A DNA stretch of 64,000 nucleotides from Magicicada septendecula (taxonomy: Eukaryota > Arthropoda > Insecta > Hemiptera > Cicadidae). The notes beneath the pieces are model-generated. The model ran no database searches. It saw only the letters and a program-made list of their open reading frames with translations, and had not been told where the DNA came from. The DNA lies in the NCBI GenBank assembly GCA_034769895.1, contig CM068368.1, positions 688,649,877-688,713,876 on the forward strand. Direction: 5' to 3'. The translations under genes were made by a program, and so were the position numbers. Position 1 is the stretch's first letter. Each line of letters begins with the position of its first letter. Shown piece by piece: positions 38,063-52,515 of this stretch.

Positions 38063-39079
38063 CCTAAACCCTAAGAGGATCAGTGAGGATATGGCGCCGC
38101 AACCCCCCTGAGCACTCTACTAAAATCATGGGATCTTACCCCCCTAGTCCGGTGACTGTGGCACATTCAATTAAAAAATCAACATACGGCCTTCCATCAC
38201 TCCATATCCCACAACTGATTTGTTTCCTCTTAGCCGTACTGGTTCATTAACAAAGCACTGGCTCATTTTTTATTATAAAATATCTCTTAACCCTAGAAAA
38301 TAGTATTAACAAAACAATATAGGATATATACAATACAGGAGTACATATAAGTTCCAGTCAAAATGACGCATTAATTATACAGAATTGCATTTACACAGAA
38401 TTTCCTTCAGTTTTCAATTTTAAATGAATATTTTAATCATTATGTTTTTTATCAATTATTTATTTTACCATTACAATCAAAATTCAGATCAAACTAGATT
38501 TAAAGTCATATTAAAAATTATCTTTTCAATTTATTTAATTACCTTTCATTAAATTTAACTCATATTGTTTTAATTAACAATTTCAAAATTAATTACATTT
38601 TTCAAAATGATCCGACATAAAATATTACCTACATTATTCAAAAAATTTACATTCCTTTCTTCACATATGGAATTTCTTTTTATTTCATAATAGGATTTTC
38701 CTACTGGCAATGATTCAGCAGACTACAACACTTTTGTTATTGTCAACTCAGCTTCAATACCTCTGGCTGTAAACATTAGTCAAAACATACAACACACCTG
38801 TTTACATAAACGGTCGTCTGCCAGACTGGTGTTATAAACACTCCTTCAGTCTAAACATTCTGCTTACCTCACCTCTAACACCTGTACTGCACTTTTCAAT
38901 TTTTTATAAATGTTTTAGTTAACAATTGTAATAATATAATAATTTTTATACAATTAATTTCACTATAATATATTTACAAATCTTTATCATTATTATTTCA
39001 GTTTTATCACACTTCAATGTCCAAGGTTGCGAGGTCTGAACCGTAAAACAAAATATTTACAATTGTTCCTTTATGAAGT

Positions 39080-40343
39080 TCAGCCTCCATCGTCAAAAAT
39101 TAGTCTGGTCTTTATGTAACACTTTTCGATTTTATTGATACGCCACATATGGTTATTTTTTGTTTTATAACCACAAGAACTTATTTTTTCCATTGTACCA
39201 AAACAATAATCTATAGGGTTACCCCCCAAAATTATCTTATCATAAATCAAGTTGACATCAGTATTATTTGTAAAGTCTCCGTCAGTGTTTTTTGTTATTA
39301 CCATTGCATTATTATTACCATATTCTGCTACTATAGGTTCATTAACAGGCAACTATTTGTCATCAATATACACATTGTTTGTCACGCAAGGTATGTTTTT
39401 AATTCTACTAGTTCTCTCACTATTTAAACTCTGTATTAACTCTTCATAATCTCTCTTCCCCTTAAATATTTCTACCATTCTCTCTCTCTCTCTCATAATC
39501 ACTTTCATCACCACAACATTTCATAATCTCACTCCATCCAGAGGGCAACACAACATTATTACAACATCTGGCTTTACCAGATACACAAAAATAATTTCTT
39601 TGACATTTAAAATACCTTTTGTCTTCTACAAAAACTAACGAGGAACCTTTGTCCTCCAACACTACTGGTGAAACCTTTTCTTCACCTATCTCACAAGAAA
39701 AATTTGCCCTCTTTTCACCCTCTACACTTAAACTGTCTTCACACTCTCTCTCATTCTCATCGGCATTTGCTAACAACACTTCATTACTAAACTCTACTTC
39801 AACAAAATCTTCCTTATCACTCTCAACATTAATCTCCTTGTTCTCTACTACCACGTTTTTACACATATCATTATAATTCTGATTTGTTTTACATTCAAAA
39901 TTTTCGATTACCTTTTGTATTTGTTTATCAATTTTTTCTGACACTTGTTCTTTAATAGTGTTGAAACATTCATCCATCTCATTTAGACGTTTATTCATAC
40001 TGATTTCGAACTTAACATTTTGTGTATTCATTTCACATAAACGCTTATCAAATTTTTGGTCAATATTATTTATATCACCCTTTAACTCATGGAATTTGCT
40101 ATTAATTGTATTAAATTTAACATCAGAATCACTCTTCTGTTCATTGAAAAGCAATTGCATCATTTTTATCATATCATTATCCTCAGATTGTTTCTTTTTA
40201 TTCATTACGGGTGGGGTTACCTGAATCCCTGAGTCATCTATTTCATCTGACCTACTTGATTCTCTATTTTGAACTGGGATTGGGGTCAAATGGACCTCCA
40301 ACCCACTCATGACCGTTGATTCGGTCAAACTATTATTTTCCAT
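39080..40343 (-). pseudogene. gag: Gag-like gene, unit 12, frameshifted by (GA)8
   Basis: (GA)8 shifts the frame after the ER repeat, and the product ends at 39462 with 293 residues. The amber before the last 90 codons is also present, so this unit carries both defects. Variants are S19L, K31R and Q155. Confidence 0.8.
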
Positions 40344-40488
40344 TTTTGTTTTATATTATTTTTACATATACAAATATGCCCGGTTTTGCTTTCACAGTCT
40401 ACAATTTACAACCTCGCCCCACTCCCAAATAACCCGTTCTGCAGCTTAATTGGGTCTGGCGAATATAGGTTATAAACCCTATACTCGA

Positions 40489-40506
40489 GTCCCTGTTCGG
40501 GCGCCA
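40489..40506 (-). other. Primer-binding site for tRNA-Lys(UUU), unit 12
   Basis: Perfect 18-nt match, 2 nt from the LTR. Confidence 0.95.
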
Positions 40507-40508
40507 TT

Positions 40509-41627
40509 TGTAACTACTCACTTAATTCCTATTAATAATTACTTCTTACCTTAGGGTTTTTCCCAGAGTCGTACAGACGAAACTGCTGCAGAAAGGATTA
40601 TTCGAGATACAAGGGGTAAAGATCAAATACACAGTTTGTGCTAAAACAAATTGCCTCTGGTTTATTATGCAAAATAACTACTTCGTCTCTCTTTCATGAC
40701 ATTTAAAATTCTTATTTCTTTTCGTTAGATTAAATACTCGTTGAATGAGTAACAATTTGTAAAAATCAAACAAAGTAACAAAATGAATATTTCTTAATTA
40801 ACTAGCTTATGACAACTATGGTATACCACAACTATTTATTTTTAGCAATGAAACAATACGTGATGTAGCCACACACTCACACACATTCGTTCTTTGACTT
40901 TGTCGTTCTATTTAAACCCCACTTTGAGATCTCTGAGGTACATTTAAGATTTACAATTTATTTATGTTGAATTATACTCTGGAGAAAAAGGTAAAATGAT
41001 ATTGGTTAAAACTCAGTTAATACTTAACGTCTGAAGAACTCCGCTGTTTTGCACTTCTGCTGTGAATGCACTGGTTTTTTTTTCTTTGGTTAACACACCA
41101 TAAATTAGTTTTGACACTGTTTACCTGCGGGTACTGTTATTGATTATTTCGTATTAGGTTGATGCGCCACTATTATTTTAATCCACTTTAGAATAACATT
41201 TCTTTTTATTTTGTCGGCCGACATAAATTTTCGAACACTTAGCTCGTTTAGGTTGACCGCGCGGCCATGAGTTGCAACTGGAACTCGGCCGCACGTTTTA
41301 CTGTTTGTACAACTTTTAACACTGTTAATGCGTTGAAAGATAGGCCTACTCTTAATTACGGCCTATCTTGCACCCGAGGCCACCGTTTGAATTTAAATCA
41401 CCAACTTTACTGTCTGATGCTGCTTACTACTGTTCACTCTCTGATGACAAACTGCATACTGTGATTCACAAAAAGCCTGCTGCTGGGCCGGTTACGCAAT
41501 ACGTCTGGGCAATTGTTTAGGCTAACTGTATGTAGGTTGTACTGGGGCTCCTCACAGGTGAAAGTTAACAATTTATTAATTACTGAATTAAAAATAAAAC
41601 TGGATCACACACTTCTGTACCGTTACA
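40509..41627 (-). repeat. LTR 12 (delta group, 1,119 bp)
   Basis: Very close to LTR 11, including AAAAATAAAACT and CCTGCGGGTAC. Confidence 0.93.
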
Positions 41628-41676
41628 ATACCCCCCCAATAAGAGGTTGAAGGCCGAAGCGTTCAAACACTTATTG
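41628..41676 (-). other. Polypurine tract (G7) and hairpin with one extra mismatch, unit 12
   Basis: It shares the CAAACACTTATTG arm variant of unit 11; the hairpin spans 41637-41676. Confidence 0.75.
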
Positions 41677-42694
41677 CCTAAACCCTAAGAGGATCAGTGA
41701 GGATATGGCGCCGCAACCCCCCTGAGCACTCTACTAAAATCATGGGTTCTTACCCCCCTAATCCGGTGACTGTGGCACATTCAATTAAAAAATCAACATA
41801 CGGCCTTCCATCACTCCATATCCCACAACTGATTTGTTTCCTCTTAGCCGTACTGGTTCATTAACAAAGCACTGGCTCATTTTTTATTATAAAATATCTC
41901 TTAACCCTAGAAAATAGTATTAACAAAACAATATAGGATATATACAATACAGGAGTACATATAAGTTCCAGTCAAAATGACGCATTAATTATACAGAATT
42001 GCATTTACACAGAATTTCCTTCAGTTTTCAATTTTAAATGAATATTTTAATCATTATGTTTTTTTATCAATTATTTATTTTACCATTACAATCAAAATTC
42101 AGATCAAACTAGATTTAAAGTCATATTAAAAATTATCTTTTCAATTTATTTAATTACCTTTCATTAAATTTAACTCATATTGTTTTAATTAACAATTTCA
42201 AAATTAATTACATTTTTCAAAATGATCCGACATAAAATATTACCTACATTATTCAAAAAATTTACATTCCTTTCTTCACATATGGAATTTATTTTTATTT
42301 CATAATAGGATTTTCCTACTGGCAATGATTCAGCAGACTACAACACTTTTGTTATTGTCAACTCAGCTTCAACACCTCTGGCTGTAAACATTAGTCAAAA
42401 CATACAACACACCTGTTTACATAAACGGTCGTCTGCCAGACTGGTGTTATAAACACTCCTTCAGTCTAAACATTCTGCTTACCTCACCTCTAACACCTGT
42501 ACTGCACTTTTCAATTTTTTATAAATGTTTTAGTTAACAATTGTAATAATATAATAATTTTTATACAATTAATTTCACTATAATATATTTACAAATCTTT
42601 ATCATTATTATTTCAGTTTTATCACACTTCAATGTCCAAGGTTGCGAGGTCTGAACCGTAAAACAAAATATTTACAATTGTTCCTTTATGAAGT

Positions 42695-43958
42695 TCAGCC
42701 TCCATCGTCAAAAATTAGTCTGGTCTTTATGTAACACTTTTCAATTTTATTGATACGCCACATATGGTTATTTTTTGTTTTATAACCACAAGAACTTATT
42801 TTTTCCATTGTACCAAAACAATAATCTATAGGGTTACCCCCCAAAATTATCTTATCATAAATCAAGTTGACATCAGTATTATTTGTAAAGTCTCCGTCAG
42901 TGTTTTTTGTTATTACCATTGCATTATTATTACCATATTCTGCTACTATAGGTGCATTAACAGGCAAATATTTGTCATCAATATACACATTGTTTGTCAC
43001 ACAAGGTATGTTTTTAATTCTACTAGTTCTCTCACTATTTAAACTCTGTATTAACTCTTCATAATCTCTCTTCCCCTTAAATATTTCTACCATTCTCTCT
43101 CTCTCTCTCATAATCACTTTCATCACCACAACATTTCATAATCTCACTCCATCCAGAGGGCAACACAACATTATTACAACATCTGGCTTTACCAGATACA
43201 CAAAAATAATTTCTTTGACATGTAAAATACCTTTTGTCTTCTACAAAAACTAACGAGGAACCTTTGTCCTCCAACACTACTGGTGAAACCTTTTCTTCAC
43301 CTATCTCACAAGAAAAATTTGCCCTCTTTTCACCCTCTACACTTAAACTGTCTTCACACTCTCTCTCATTCTCATCGGCATTTGCTAACAACACTTCATT
43401 ACTAAACTCTACTTCAACAAAATCTTCCTTATCACTCTCAACATTAATCTCCTTGTTCTCTACTACCACGTTTTTACACATATCATTATAATTCTGATTT
43501 GTTTTACATTCAAAATTTTCGATTACCTTTTGTATTTGTTTATCAATTTTTTCTGACACTTGTTCTTTAATAGTGTTGAAACATTCATCCATCTCATTTA
43601 GACGTTTATTCATACTGATTTCGAACTTAACATTTTGTGTATTCATTTCACATAAACGCTTATCAAATTTTTGGTCAATATTATTTATATCACCCTTTAA
43701 CTCATGGAATTTGCTATTAATTGTATTAAATTTAACATCAGAATCACTCTTCTGTTCATTGAAAAGCAATTGCATCATTTTTATCATATCATTATCCTCA
43801 GATTGTTTATTTTTATTCATTACGGGTGGGGTTACCTGAATCCCTGAGTCATCTATTTCATCTGACTTAGTTGATTCTCTATTTTGAATTGGGATTGGGG
43901 TCGAATGGACCTCCAACCCACTCATGACCGTTGATTCGGTCAAACTATTATTTTCCAT
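42695..43958 (-). pseudogene. gag: Gag-like gene, unit 13, (GA)8 frameshift; amber replaced by Tyr
   Basis: The N-terminal frame ends at 43077 (293 residues) because of (GA)8. The C-terminal part is open from 43129 to 42695 (144 codons) because the amber is TAT here, so it reads through the old stop position. The two frames overlap by about 50 nt. Variants are V24I, S30T, N50, Q155 and K246T. Confidence 0.8.
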
Positions 43959-44103
43959 TTTTGTTTTATATTATTTTTACATATATAAATATGCCCGGTT
44001 TTGCTTTCACAGTCTACAATTTACAACCTCGCCCCACTCCCAAATAACCCGTTCTGCAGCTTATTTAGGTCCGGCGAATATAGGTTATAAACCCTATACT
44101 CGA

Positions 44104-44121
44104 GTCCCTGTTCGGGCGCCA
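44104..44121 (-). other. Primer-binding site for tRNA-Lys(UUU), unit 13
   Basis: Perfect 18-nt match, 2 nt from the LTR. Confidence 0.95.
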
Positions 44122-44123
44122 TT

Positions 44124-45241
44124 TGTAACTACTCACTTAATTCCTATTAATAATTAATTCTTACCTTAGGGTTTTTCCCAGAGTCGTACAGACGAAACTG
44201 CTGCAGAAAGGATTATTCGAGATACAAGGGGTAAAGATCAAATACACAGTTTGTGCTAAAACAAATTGCCTCTGGTTTATTATGCAAAATAACTACTTCG
44301 TCTCTCTTTCATGACATTTAAAATTCTTATTTCTTTTCGTTAGATTAAATACTCGTTGAATGAGTAACAATTTGTAAAAATCAAACAAAGTAACAAAATG
44401 AATATTTCTTAATTAACTAGCTTATGACAACTATGGTATACCACAACTATTTATTTTTAGCAATGAACCAATACGTGATGTAGCCACACACTCACACACA
44501 TTCGTTCTTTGACTTTGTCGTTCTATTTAAACCCCACTTTGAGATCTCTGAGGTACATTTAAGATTTACAATTTATTTATGTTGAATTATACTCTGGAGA
44601 AAAAGGTAAAATGATATTGGTTAAAACTCAGTTAATACTTAACGTCTGAAGAACTCCGCTGTTTTGCACTTCTGCTGTGAATGCACTGGTTTTTTTTCTT
44701 TGGTTAACACACCATAAATTAGTTTTGACACTGTTTACCTGCGGGTACTGTTATTGATTATTTCGTATTAGGTTGATGCGCCACTATTATTTTAATCCAC
44801 TTTAGAATAACATTTCTTTTTATTTTGTCGGCCGACATAAATTTTCGAACACTTAGCTCGTTTAGGTTGACCGCGCGGCCATGAGTTGCAACTGGAACTC
44901 GGCCGCACGTTTTACTGTTTGTACAACTTTTAACACTGTTAATGCGTTGAAAGATAGGCCTACTCTTAATTACGGCCTATCTTGCACCCGAGGCCACCGT
45001 TTGAATTTAAATCACCAACTTTACTGTCTGATGCTGCTTACTACTGTTCACTCTCTGATGACAAACTGCATACTGTGATTCACAAAAAGCCTGCTGCTGG
45101 GCCGGTTACGCAATACGTCTGGGCAATTGTTTAGGCTAACTGTATGTAGGTTGTACTGGGGCTCCTCACAGGTGAAAGTTAACAATTTATTAATTACTGA
45201 ATTAAAATTAAAACTGGATCACACACTTCTGTACCGTTACA
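44124..45241 (-). repeat. LTR 13 (delta group, 1,118 bp)
   Basis: One T is missing from the poly-T run in U3 (near 44693). The ends are intact. Confidence 0.93.
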
Positions 45242-45290
45242 ATACCCCCCCAATAAGAGGTTGAAGGCCGAAGCGTTCAAACTCTTATTG
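45242..45290 (-). other. Polypurine tract (G7) and hairpin, unit 13
   Basis: The G7 tract abuts the LTR; the hairpin at 45251-45290 is intact. Confidence 0.8.
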
Positions 45291-46307
45291 CCTAAACCCT
45301 AAGAGGATCAGTGAGGATATGGCGCCGCAACCCCCCTGAGCACTCTACTAAAATCATGGGTTCTTACCCCCCTAGTCCGGTGACTGTGGCACATTCAATT
45401 AAAAAATCAACATACGGCCTTCCATCACTCCATATCCCACAACTGATTTGTTTCCTCTTAGCCGTACTGGTTCATTAACAAAGCACTGGCTCATTTTTTA
45501 TTATAAAATATCTCTTAACCCTAGAAAATAGTATTAACAAAACAATATAGGATATATACAATACAGGAGTACATATAAGTTCCAGTCAAAATGACGCATT
45601 AATTATACAGAATTGCATTTACACAGAATTTCCTTCAGTTTTCAATTTTAAATGAATATTTTAATCATTATGTTTTTTATCAATTATTTATTTTACCATT
45701 ACAATCAAAATTCAGATCAAACTAGATTTAAAGTCATATTAAAAATTATCTTTTCAATTTATTTAATTACCTTTCATTAAATTTAACTCATATTGTTTTA
45801 ATTAACAATTTCAAAATTAATTACATTTTTCAAAATGATCCGACATAAAATATTACCTACATTATTCAAAAAATTTACATTCCTTTCTTCACATATGGAA
45901 TTTCTTTTTATTTCATAATAGGATTTTCCTACTGGCAATGATTCAGCAGACTACAACACTTTTGTTATTGTCAACTCAGCTTCAACACCTCTGGCTGTAA
46001 ACATTAGTCAAAACATACAACACACCTGTTTACATAAACGGTCGTCTGCCAGACTGGTGTTATAAACACTCCTTCAGTCTAAACATTCTGCTTACCTCAC
46101 CTCTAACCCCTGTACTGCACTTTTCAATTTTTTATAAATCTTTTAGTTAACAATTGTAATAATATAATAATTTTTATACAATTAATTTCACTATAATATA
46201 TTTACAAATCTTTATCATTATTATTTCAGTTTTATCACACTTCAATGTCCAAGGTTGCGAGGTCTGAACCGTAAAACAAAATATTTACAATTGTTCCTTT
46301 ATGAAGT

Positions 46308-47568
46308 TCAGCCTCCACCTTCAAAAATTAGTCTGGTCTTTATGTAACACTTTTCAATTTTATTGATACGCCACATATGGTTATTTTTTGTTTTATAACC
46401 ACAAGAACTTATTTTTTCCATTGTACCAAACAATAATCTATAGGGTTACCCCCCAAAATTATCTTATCATAAATCAAGTTGACATCAGTATTATTTGTAA
46501 AGTCTCCGTCAGTGTTTTTTGTTATTACCATTGCATTATTATTACCATATTCTGCTACTGTAGGTTCATTAACAGGCAAATATTTGTCATCAATATACAC
46601 ATTGTTTGTCACACAAGGTATGTTTTTAATTCTACTAGTTCTCTCACTATTTAAACTCTGTATTAACTCTTCATAATCTCTCTTCCCCTTAAATATTTCT
46701 ACCATTCTCTCTCTCTCTCATAATCACTTTCATCACCACAACATTTCATAATCTCACTCCATCCAGAGGGCAACACAACATTATTACAACATCTGGCTTT
46801 ACCAGATACACAAAAATAATTTCTTTGACATTTAAAAGACCTTTTGTCTTCTACAAAAACTAACGACGAACCTTTGTCCTCCAACACTACTGGTAAAACC
46901 TTTTCTTCACCTATCTCACAAGAAAAATTTGCCCTCTTTTCACCCTCTACACTTAAACTGTCTTCACACTCTCTCTCATTCTCATCGGCATTTGCTAACA
47001 ACACTTCATTACTAAACTCTACTTCAACAAAATCTTCCTTATCACTCTCAACATTAATCTCCTTGTTCTCTACTACCACGTTTTTACACATATCATTATA
47101 ATTCTCATTTGTTTTATATTCAAAATTTTCGATTACCTTTTGTATTTGTTTATCAATTTTTTCTGACACTTGTTCTTTAATAGTGTTGAAACATTCATCC
47201 ATCTCATTTAGACATTTATTCATACTGATTTCGAACTTAACATTTTGTGTATTCATTTCACATAAACGCTTATCAAATTTTTGGTCAATATTATTTATAT
47301 CACCCTTTAACTCATGGAATTTGCTATTAATTGTATTAAATTTAACATCAGAATCACTCTTCTGTTCATTGAAAAGCAATTGCATCATTTTTATCATATC
47401 ATTATCCTCAGATTGTTTATTTTTATTCATTACGGGTGGGGTTACCTGAATCCCTGAGTCATCTATTTCATCTGACTTACTTGATTCTCTATTTTGAACT
47501 AGGATTGGGGTCGAATGGACCTCCAACCCACTCATGACCGTTGATTCGGTCAAACTATTATTTTCCAT
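46308..47568 (-). pseudogene. gag: Gag-like gene, unit 14, two frameshifts
   Basis: (GA)7 ends the N-terminal frame at 46699 (289 residues). A 1-nt deletion in an A run near 46430 breaks the C-terminal part, whose open frame is 46705-46409. TAT replaces the amber. Private variants include P23L, R119C, C151Y and S225L. The final residues before the stop would read EGGG rather than DDGG or EDGG. Confidence 0.8.
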
Positions 47569-47713
47569 TTTTGTTTTATATTATTTTTACATATATAAAT
47601 ATGCCCGGTTTTGCTTTCACAGTCTACAATTTACAACCTCGCCCCACTCCCAAATAACCCGTTCTGCAGCTTAATTGGGTCTGGCGAATATAGGTTATAA
47701 ACCCTATACTCGA

Positions 47714-47731
47714 GTCCCTGTTCGGGCGCCA
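47714..47731 (-). other. Primer-binding site for tRNA-Lys(UUU), unit 14
   Basis: Perfect 18-nt match, 2 nt from the LTR. Confidence 0.95.
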
Positions 47732-47733
47732 TT

Positions 47734-48853
47734 TGTAACTACTCACTTAATTCCTATTAATAATTAATTCTTACCTTAGGGTTTTTCCCAGAGTCGTACA
47801 GACGAAACTGCTGCAGAAAGGATTATTCGAGATACAAGGGGTAAAGATCAAATACACAGTTTGTGCTAAAACAAATTGCCTCTGGTTTATTATGCAAAAT
47901 AACTACTTCGTCTCTCTTTCATGACATTTAAAATTCTTATTTCTTTTCGTTAGATTAAATACTCGTTGAATGAGTAACAATTTGTAAAAATCAAACAAAG
48001 TAACAAAATGAATATTTCTTAATTAACTAGCTTATGACAACTATGGTATACCACAACTATTTATTTTTAGCAATGAAACAATACGTGATGTAGCCACACA
48101 CTCACACACATTCGTTCTTTGACTTTGTCGTTCTATTTAAACCCCACTTTGAGATCTCTGAGGTACATTTAAGATTTACAATTTATTTATGTTGAATTAT
48201 ACTCTGGAGAAAAAGGTAAAATGTAATTGGTTAAAACTCAGTTAATACTTAACGTCTGAAGAACTCCGCTGTTTTGCACTTCTGCTGTGAATGCACTGGT
48301 TTTTTTTTTCTTTGGTTAACACACCATAAATTAGTTTTGACACTGTTTACCCGCGGGTACTGTTATTGATTATTTCGTATTAGGTTGATGCGCCACTATT
48401 ATTTTAATCCACTTTAGAATAACATTTCTTTTTATTTTGTCGGCCGACATAAATTTTCGAACACTTAGCTCGTTTAGGTTGACCGCGCGGCCATGAGTTG
48501 CAACTGGAACTCGGCCGCACGTTTTACTGTTTGTATAACTTTTAACACTGTTAATGCGTTGAAAGATAGGCCTACTCTTAATTACGGCCTATCTTGCACC
48601 CGAGGCCACCGTTTGAATTTAAATCACCAACTTTACTGTCTGATGCTGCTTACTACTGTTCACTCTCTGATGACAAACTGCATACTGTGATTCACAAAAA
48701 GCCTGCTGCTGGGCCGGTTACGCAATACGTCTGGGCAATTGTTTAGGCTAACTGTATGTAGGTTGTACTGGGGCTCCTCACAGGTGAAAGTTAACAATTT
48801 ATTAATTACTGAATTAAAAATAAAACTGGATCAGACACTTCTGTACCGTTACA
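47734..48853 (-). repeat. LTR 14 (delta group, 1,120 bp)
   Basis: One extra T in the U3 poly-T run. Private changes include AAATGTAATTGG and TTTGTATAAC. Confidence 0.93.
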
Positions 48854-48902
48854 ATACCCCCCCAATAAGAGGTTGAAGGCCGAAGCGTTCAAACTCTTAT
48901 TG
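48854..48902 (-). other. Polypurine tract (G7) and hairpin, unit 14
   Basis: The G7 tract abuts the LTR; the hairpin at 48863-48902 is intact. Confidence 0.8.
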
Positions 48903-49920
48903 CCTAAACCCTAAGAGGATCAGTGAGGATATGGCGCCGCAACCCCCCTGAGCACTCTACTAAAATCATGGGTTCTTACCCCCCTAGTCCGGCGACTGTG
49001 GCACATTCAATTAAAAAATCAACATACGGCCTTCCATCACTCCATATCCCACAACTGATTTGTTTCCTCTTAGCCGTACTGGTTCATTGACAAAGCACTG
49101 GCTCATTTTTTATTATAAAATATCTCTTAACCCTAGAAAATAGTATTAACAAAACAATATAGGATATATACAATACAGGAGTACATATAAGTTCCAGTCA
49201 AAATGACGCATTAATTATACAGAATTGCATTTACACAGAATTTCCTTCAGTTTTCAACTTTAAATGAATATTTTAATCATTATGTTTTTTTATCAATTAT
49301 TTATTTTACCATTACAATCAAAATTCAGATCAAACTAGATTTAAAGTCATATTAAAAATTATCTTTTCAATTTATTTAATTACCTTTCATTAAATTTAAC
49401 TCATATTGTTTTAATTAACAATTTCAAAATTAATTACATTTTTCAAAATGATCCGACATAAAATATTACCTACATTATTCAAAAAATTTACATTCCTTTC
49501 TTCACATATGGAATTTCTTTTTATTTCATAATAGGATTTTCCTACTGGCAATGATTCAGCAGACTACAACACTTTTGTTATTGTCAACTCAGCTTCAACA
49601 CCTCTGGCTGTAAACATTAGTCAAAACATACAACACACCTGTTTACATAAACGGCCGTCTGCCAGACTGGTGTTATAAACACTCCTTCAGTCTAAACATT
49701 CTGCTTACCTCACCTCTAACACCTGTACTGCACTTTTCAATTTTTTATAAATCTTTTAGTTAACAATTGTAATAATATAATAATTTTTATACAATTAATT
49801 TCACTATAATATATTTACAAATCTTTATCATTATTATTTCAGTTTTATCACACTTCAATGTCTAAGGTTGCGAGGTCTTAACCGTAAAACAAAATATTTA
49901 CAATTGTTCCTTTATGAAGT

Positions 49921-51181
49921 TCAGCCTCCATCTTCAAAAATTAGTCTGGTCTTTATGTAACACTTTTCAATTTTATTGATACGCCACATATGGTTATTTT
50001 TTGTTTTATAACCACAAGAACTTATTTTTTCCATTGTACCAAAACAATAATCTATAGGGTCACCCCCCAAAATTATCTTATCATAAATCAAGTTGACATC
50101 AGTATTATTTGTAAAGTCTCCGTCAGTGTTTTTTTTATTACCATTGCATTATTATTACCATATTCTGCTACTATAGGTTCATTAACAGGCAAATATTTGT
50201 CATCAATATACACATTGTTTGTCACACAAGGTATGTTTTTAATTCTACCAGTTCTCTCACTATTTAAACTCTGTATTAACTCTTCATAATCTCTCTTCCC
50301 CTTAAATATTTCTACCATTCTCTCTCTCTCTCATAATCACTTTCATCACCACAACATTTCATAATCTCACTCCATCCAGAGGGCAACAAAACATTATTAC
50401 AACATCTGGCTTTACCAGATACACAAAAATAATATCTTTGACATTTAAAAGACCTTTTGTCTTCTACAAAAACTAACGAGGAACCTTTGTCCTCCAACAC
50501 TACTGGTGAAACCTTTTCTTCACCTATCTCACAAGAAAAATTTGCCCTCTTTTCACCCTCTACACTTAAACTGTCTTCACACTCTCTCTCATTCTCATCG
50601 GCATTTGCTAACAACACTTCATTACTAAACTCTACTTCAACAAAATCTTCCTTATCACTCTCAACATTAATCTCCTTGTTCTCTACTACCACGTTTTTAC
50701 ACATATCATTATAATTCTGATTTGTTTTACATTCAAAATTTTCGATTACCTTTTGTATTTGTTTATCAATTTTTTCTGACACTTGTTCTTTAATAGTGTT
50801 GAAATATTCATCCATCTCATTTAGACGTTTATTCATACTGATTTCGAACTTAACATTTTGTGTATTCATTTCACATAAACGCTTATCAAATTTTTGGTCA
50901 ATATTATTTATATCACCCTTTAACTCATGGAATTTGCTATTAATTGTATTAAATTTAACATCAGAATCACTCTTCTGTTCATTGAAAAGCAATTGCATCA
51001 TTTTTATCATATCATTATCCTCAGATTGTTTATTTTTATTCATTACGGATGGGGTTACCTGAATCCCTGAGTCATCTATTTCATCTGACTTACTTGATTC
51101 TCTATTTTGAGTTGGGATTGGGGTCGAATGGACCTCCAACCCACTCATGACCGTTGATTCGGTCAAACTATTATTTTCCAT
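49921..51181 (-). pseudogene. gag: Gag-like gene, unit 15, two frameshifts
   Basis: (GA)7 ends the N-terminal frame at 50312 (289 residues). A G is missing in the GTTTTTTGTT segment near 50137, which breaks the C-terminal part. TAT replaces the amber. Variants include V24T, P45S, C126Y, N250Y and V265L. Confidence 0.8.
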
Positions 51182-51326
51182 TTTTGTTTTATATTATTTT
51201 TACATATATAAATATGCCCGGTTTTGCTTTCACAGTCTACAATTTACAACCTCGCCCCACTCCCAAATAACCCGTTCTGCAGCTTAATTAGGTCTGGCGA
51301 ATATAGGTTATAAACATTATACTCGA

Positions 51327-51344
51327 GTCCCTGTTCGGGCGCCA
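51327..51344 (-). other. Primer-binding site for tRNA-Lys(UUU), unit 15
   Basis: Perfect 18-nt match, 2 nt from the LTR. Confidence 0.95.
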
Positions 51345-51346
51345 TT

Positions 51347-52466
51347 TGTAACTACTCACTTAATTCCTATTAATAATTAATTCTTACCTTAGGGTTTTTC
51401 CCAGAGTCGTACAGACGAAACTGCTGCAGAAAGGATTATTCGAGATACAAGGGGTAAAGATCAAATACACAGTTTGTGCTAAAACAAATTGCCTCTGGTT
51501 TATTATGCAAAATAACTACTTCGTCTCTCTTTCATGACATTTAAAATTCTTATTTCTTTTCGTTAGATTAAATACTCGTTGAATGAGTAACAATTTGTAA
51601 AAATCAAACAAAGTAACAAAATGAATATTTCTTAATTAACTAGCTTATGACAACTATGGTATACCACAACTATTTATTTTTAGCAATGAACCAATACGTG
51701 ATGTAGCCACACACTCACACACATTCGTTCTTTGACTTTGTCGTTCTATTTAAACCCCACTTTGAGATCTCTGAGGTACATTTAAGATTTACAATTTATT
51801 TATGTTGAATTATACTCTGGAGAAAAAGGTAAAATGATATTGGTTAAAACTCAGTTAATACTTAACGTCTGAAGAACTCCGCTGTTTTGCACTTCTGCTG
51901 TGAATGCGCTGGTTTTTTTTTTCTTTGGTTAACACACCATAAATTAGTTTTGACACTGTTTACCCGCGGGTACTGTTATTGATTATTTCGTATTAGGTTG
52001 ATGCGCCACTATTATTTTAATCCACTTTAGAATAACATTTCTTTTTATTTTGTCGGCCGACATAAATTTTCGAACACTTAGCTCGTTTAGGTTGACCGCG
52101 CGGCCATGAGTTGCAACTGGAACTCGGCCGCACGTTTTACTGTTTGTACAACTTTTAACACTGTTAATGCGTTGAAAGATAGGCCTACTCTTAATTACGG
52201 CCTATCTTGCACCCGAGGCCACCGTTTGAATTTAAATCACCAACTTTACTGTCTGATGCTGCTTACTACTGTTCACTCTCTGATGACAAACTGCATACTG
52301 TGATTCACAAAAAGCCTGCTGCTGGGCCGGTTACGCAATACGTCTGGGCAATTGTTTAGGCTAACTGTATGTAGGTTGTACTGGGGCTCCTCACAGGTGA
52401 AAGTTAACAATTTATTAATTACTGAATTAAAAATAAAACTGGATCACACACTTCTGTACCGTTACA
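51347..52466 (-). repeat. LTR 15 (delta group, 1,120 bp)
   Basis: One extra T in the U3 poly-T run. A private GAATGCGCTGG; the ends are intact. Confidence 0.93.
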
Positions 52467-52515
52467 ATACCCCCCCAATAAGAGGTTGAAGGCCGAAGCG
52501 TTCAAACTCTTATTG
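52467..52515 (-). other. Polypurine tract (G7) and hairpin, unit 15
   Basis: The G7 tract abuts the LTR; the hairpin at 52476-52515 is intact. Confidence 0.8.
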